NCBI GenBank assembly: GCA_033762255.1
Contig: JANRLT010000014.1
Location: 100,926 to 164,925 of the forward strand
Direction: 5' to 3'
Origin: Pirellulales bacterium
GTDB lineage: Bacteria > Planctomycetota > Planctomycetia > Pirellulales > JALHPA01
Length of the DNA stretch: 64,000 bases
Shown here one piece after another: positions 63,929 through 64,000 of this stretch (position 1 is its first letter; each line of letters starts with the position of its first letter). A program made the translations under genes and the position numbers. The notes below the pieces were generated by a model. That model saw only the letters and a program-made list of their open reading frames with translations. It had not been told where the DNA came from and ran no database searches.

Positions 63929-64000
63929 GGCCAAAGGGGCGCTGGACCGGACCAGTCGCGATGCATACGGCGGGGGGTGGGGGGGCGGGTGGGTACAATA

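Overview
The window comes from a planctomycete, most likely a Pirellula-type bacterium (phylum from gene content; finer placement is inference). Evidence: a Tat-exported DUF1501 protein, a DUF1598 protein, an FETLEERTVLA (LEPR-type) leader on a secreted repeat protein, a PEP-CTERM exported haloperoxidase, a GxxExxY protein between repeats, and bacterial methanofuran-linked C1 genes (fhcA, fhcB and mfnD/E/F-like genes). Genes are mostly single or in pairs on both strands, and many intergenic gaps hold dispersed palindromic repeats. I recognised no tRNA, rRNA, CRISPR array or complete insertion sequence.

Layout. 1-4.3 kb: export adaptor and ABC ATPase, sialidase-like protein, leucine-rich lipoprotein. 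4.5-8.4 kb: an MFS/acyltransferase gene broken at a G9 tract, then a rhodanese and SufE. 8.5-12.4 kb: leucine-rich protein, DUF1501 protein, an AbrB/Doc toxin-antitoxin locus with a frameshifted toxin. 12.4-15.5 kb: kbl and tdh (threonine catabolism) separated by a GxxExxY cassette with A-rich repeats. 15.6-22.8 kb: beta-propeller protein, a broken DUF6883-like/DUF4926 pair, a large membrane-anchored FecR-like protein, an HDOD protein, a TPR protein. 22.9-28.7 kb: fhcB-fhcA, a membrane protein, glnS. 28.7-33.3 kb: an AT-rich island with a LysR-like regulator carrying an unrecognised C-terminal domain and a divergent membrane protein, then a LEPR protein and tandem repeats. 33.3-44.1 kb: methyltransferase, rpiB, haloperoxidase, recQ, MoxR-like ATPase, phosphorylase-like protein, mfnF- and mfnE-like genes. 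44.3-52.5 kb: CapA, DUF1598 protein, manA, lipoprotein, mgsA, mfnD-like ligase, purple acid phosphatase. 52.9-63.9 kb: glnA between mosaic repeats, a LOG protein, and a tight operon reading histidine kinase, STAS, PilB/GspE, PilC/GspF, PilM, PilN, PilO and a PilP/GspC-like protein.

How the genes work together. fhcAB handle the methanofuran-bound formyl group, and the three mfn-like genes probably build the methanofuran-like cofactor; the rest of the pathway must lie elsewhere. Tdh and Kbl turn threonine into glycine and acetyl-CoA. Rhodanese and SufE form a likely sulfur relay. The last operon encodes the cytoplasmic and inner-membrane part of a type IV pilus or type II secretion machine, but no secretin or pilin is present here. 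The most unusual items are the LysR-like fusion with its neighbour, the GxxExxY cassette, the dispersed methanofuran genes, and a 62-bp repeat whose two copies keep the same stem through paired base changes.
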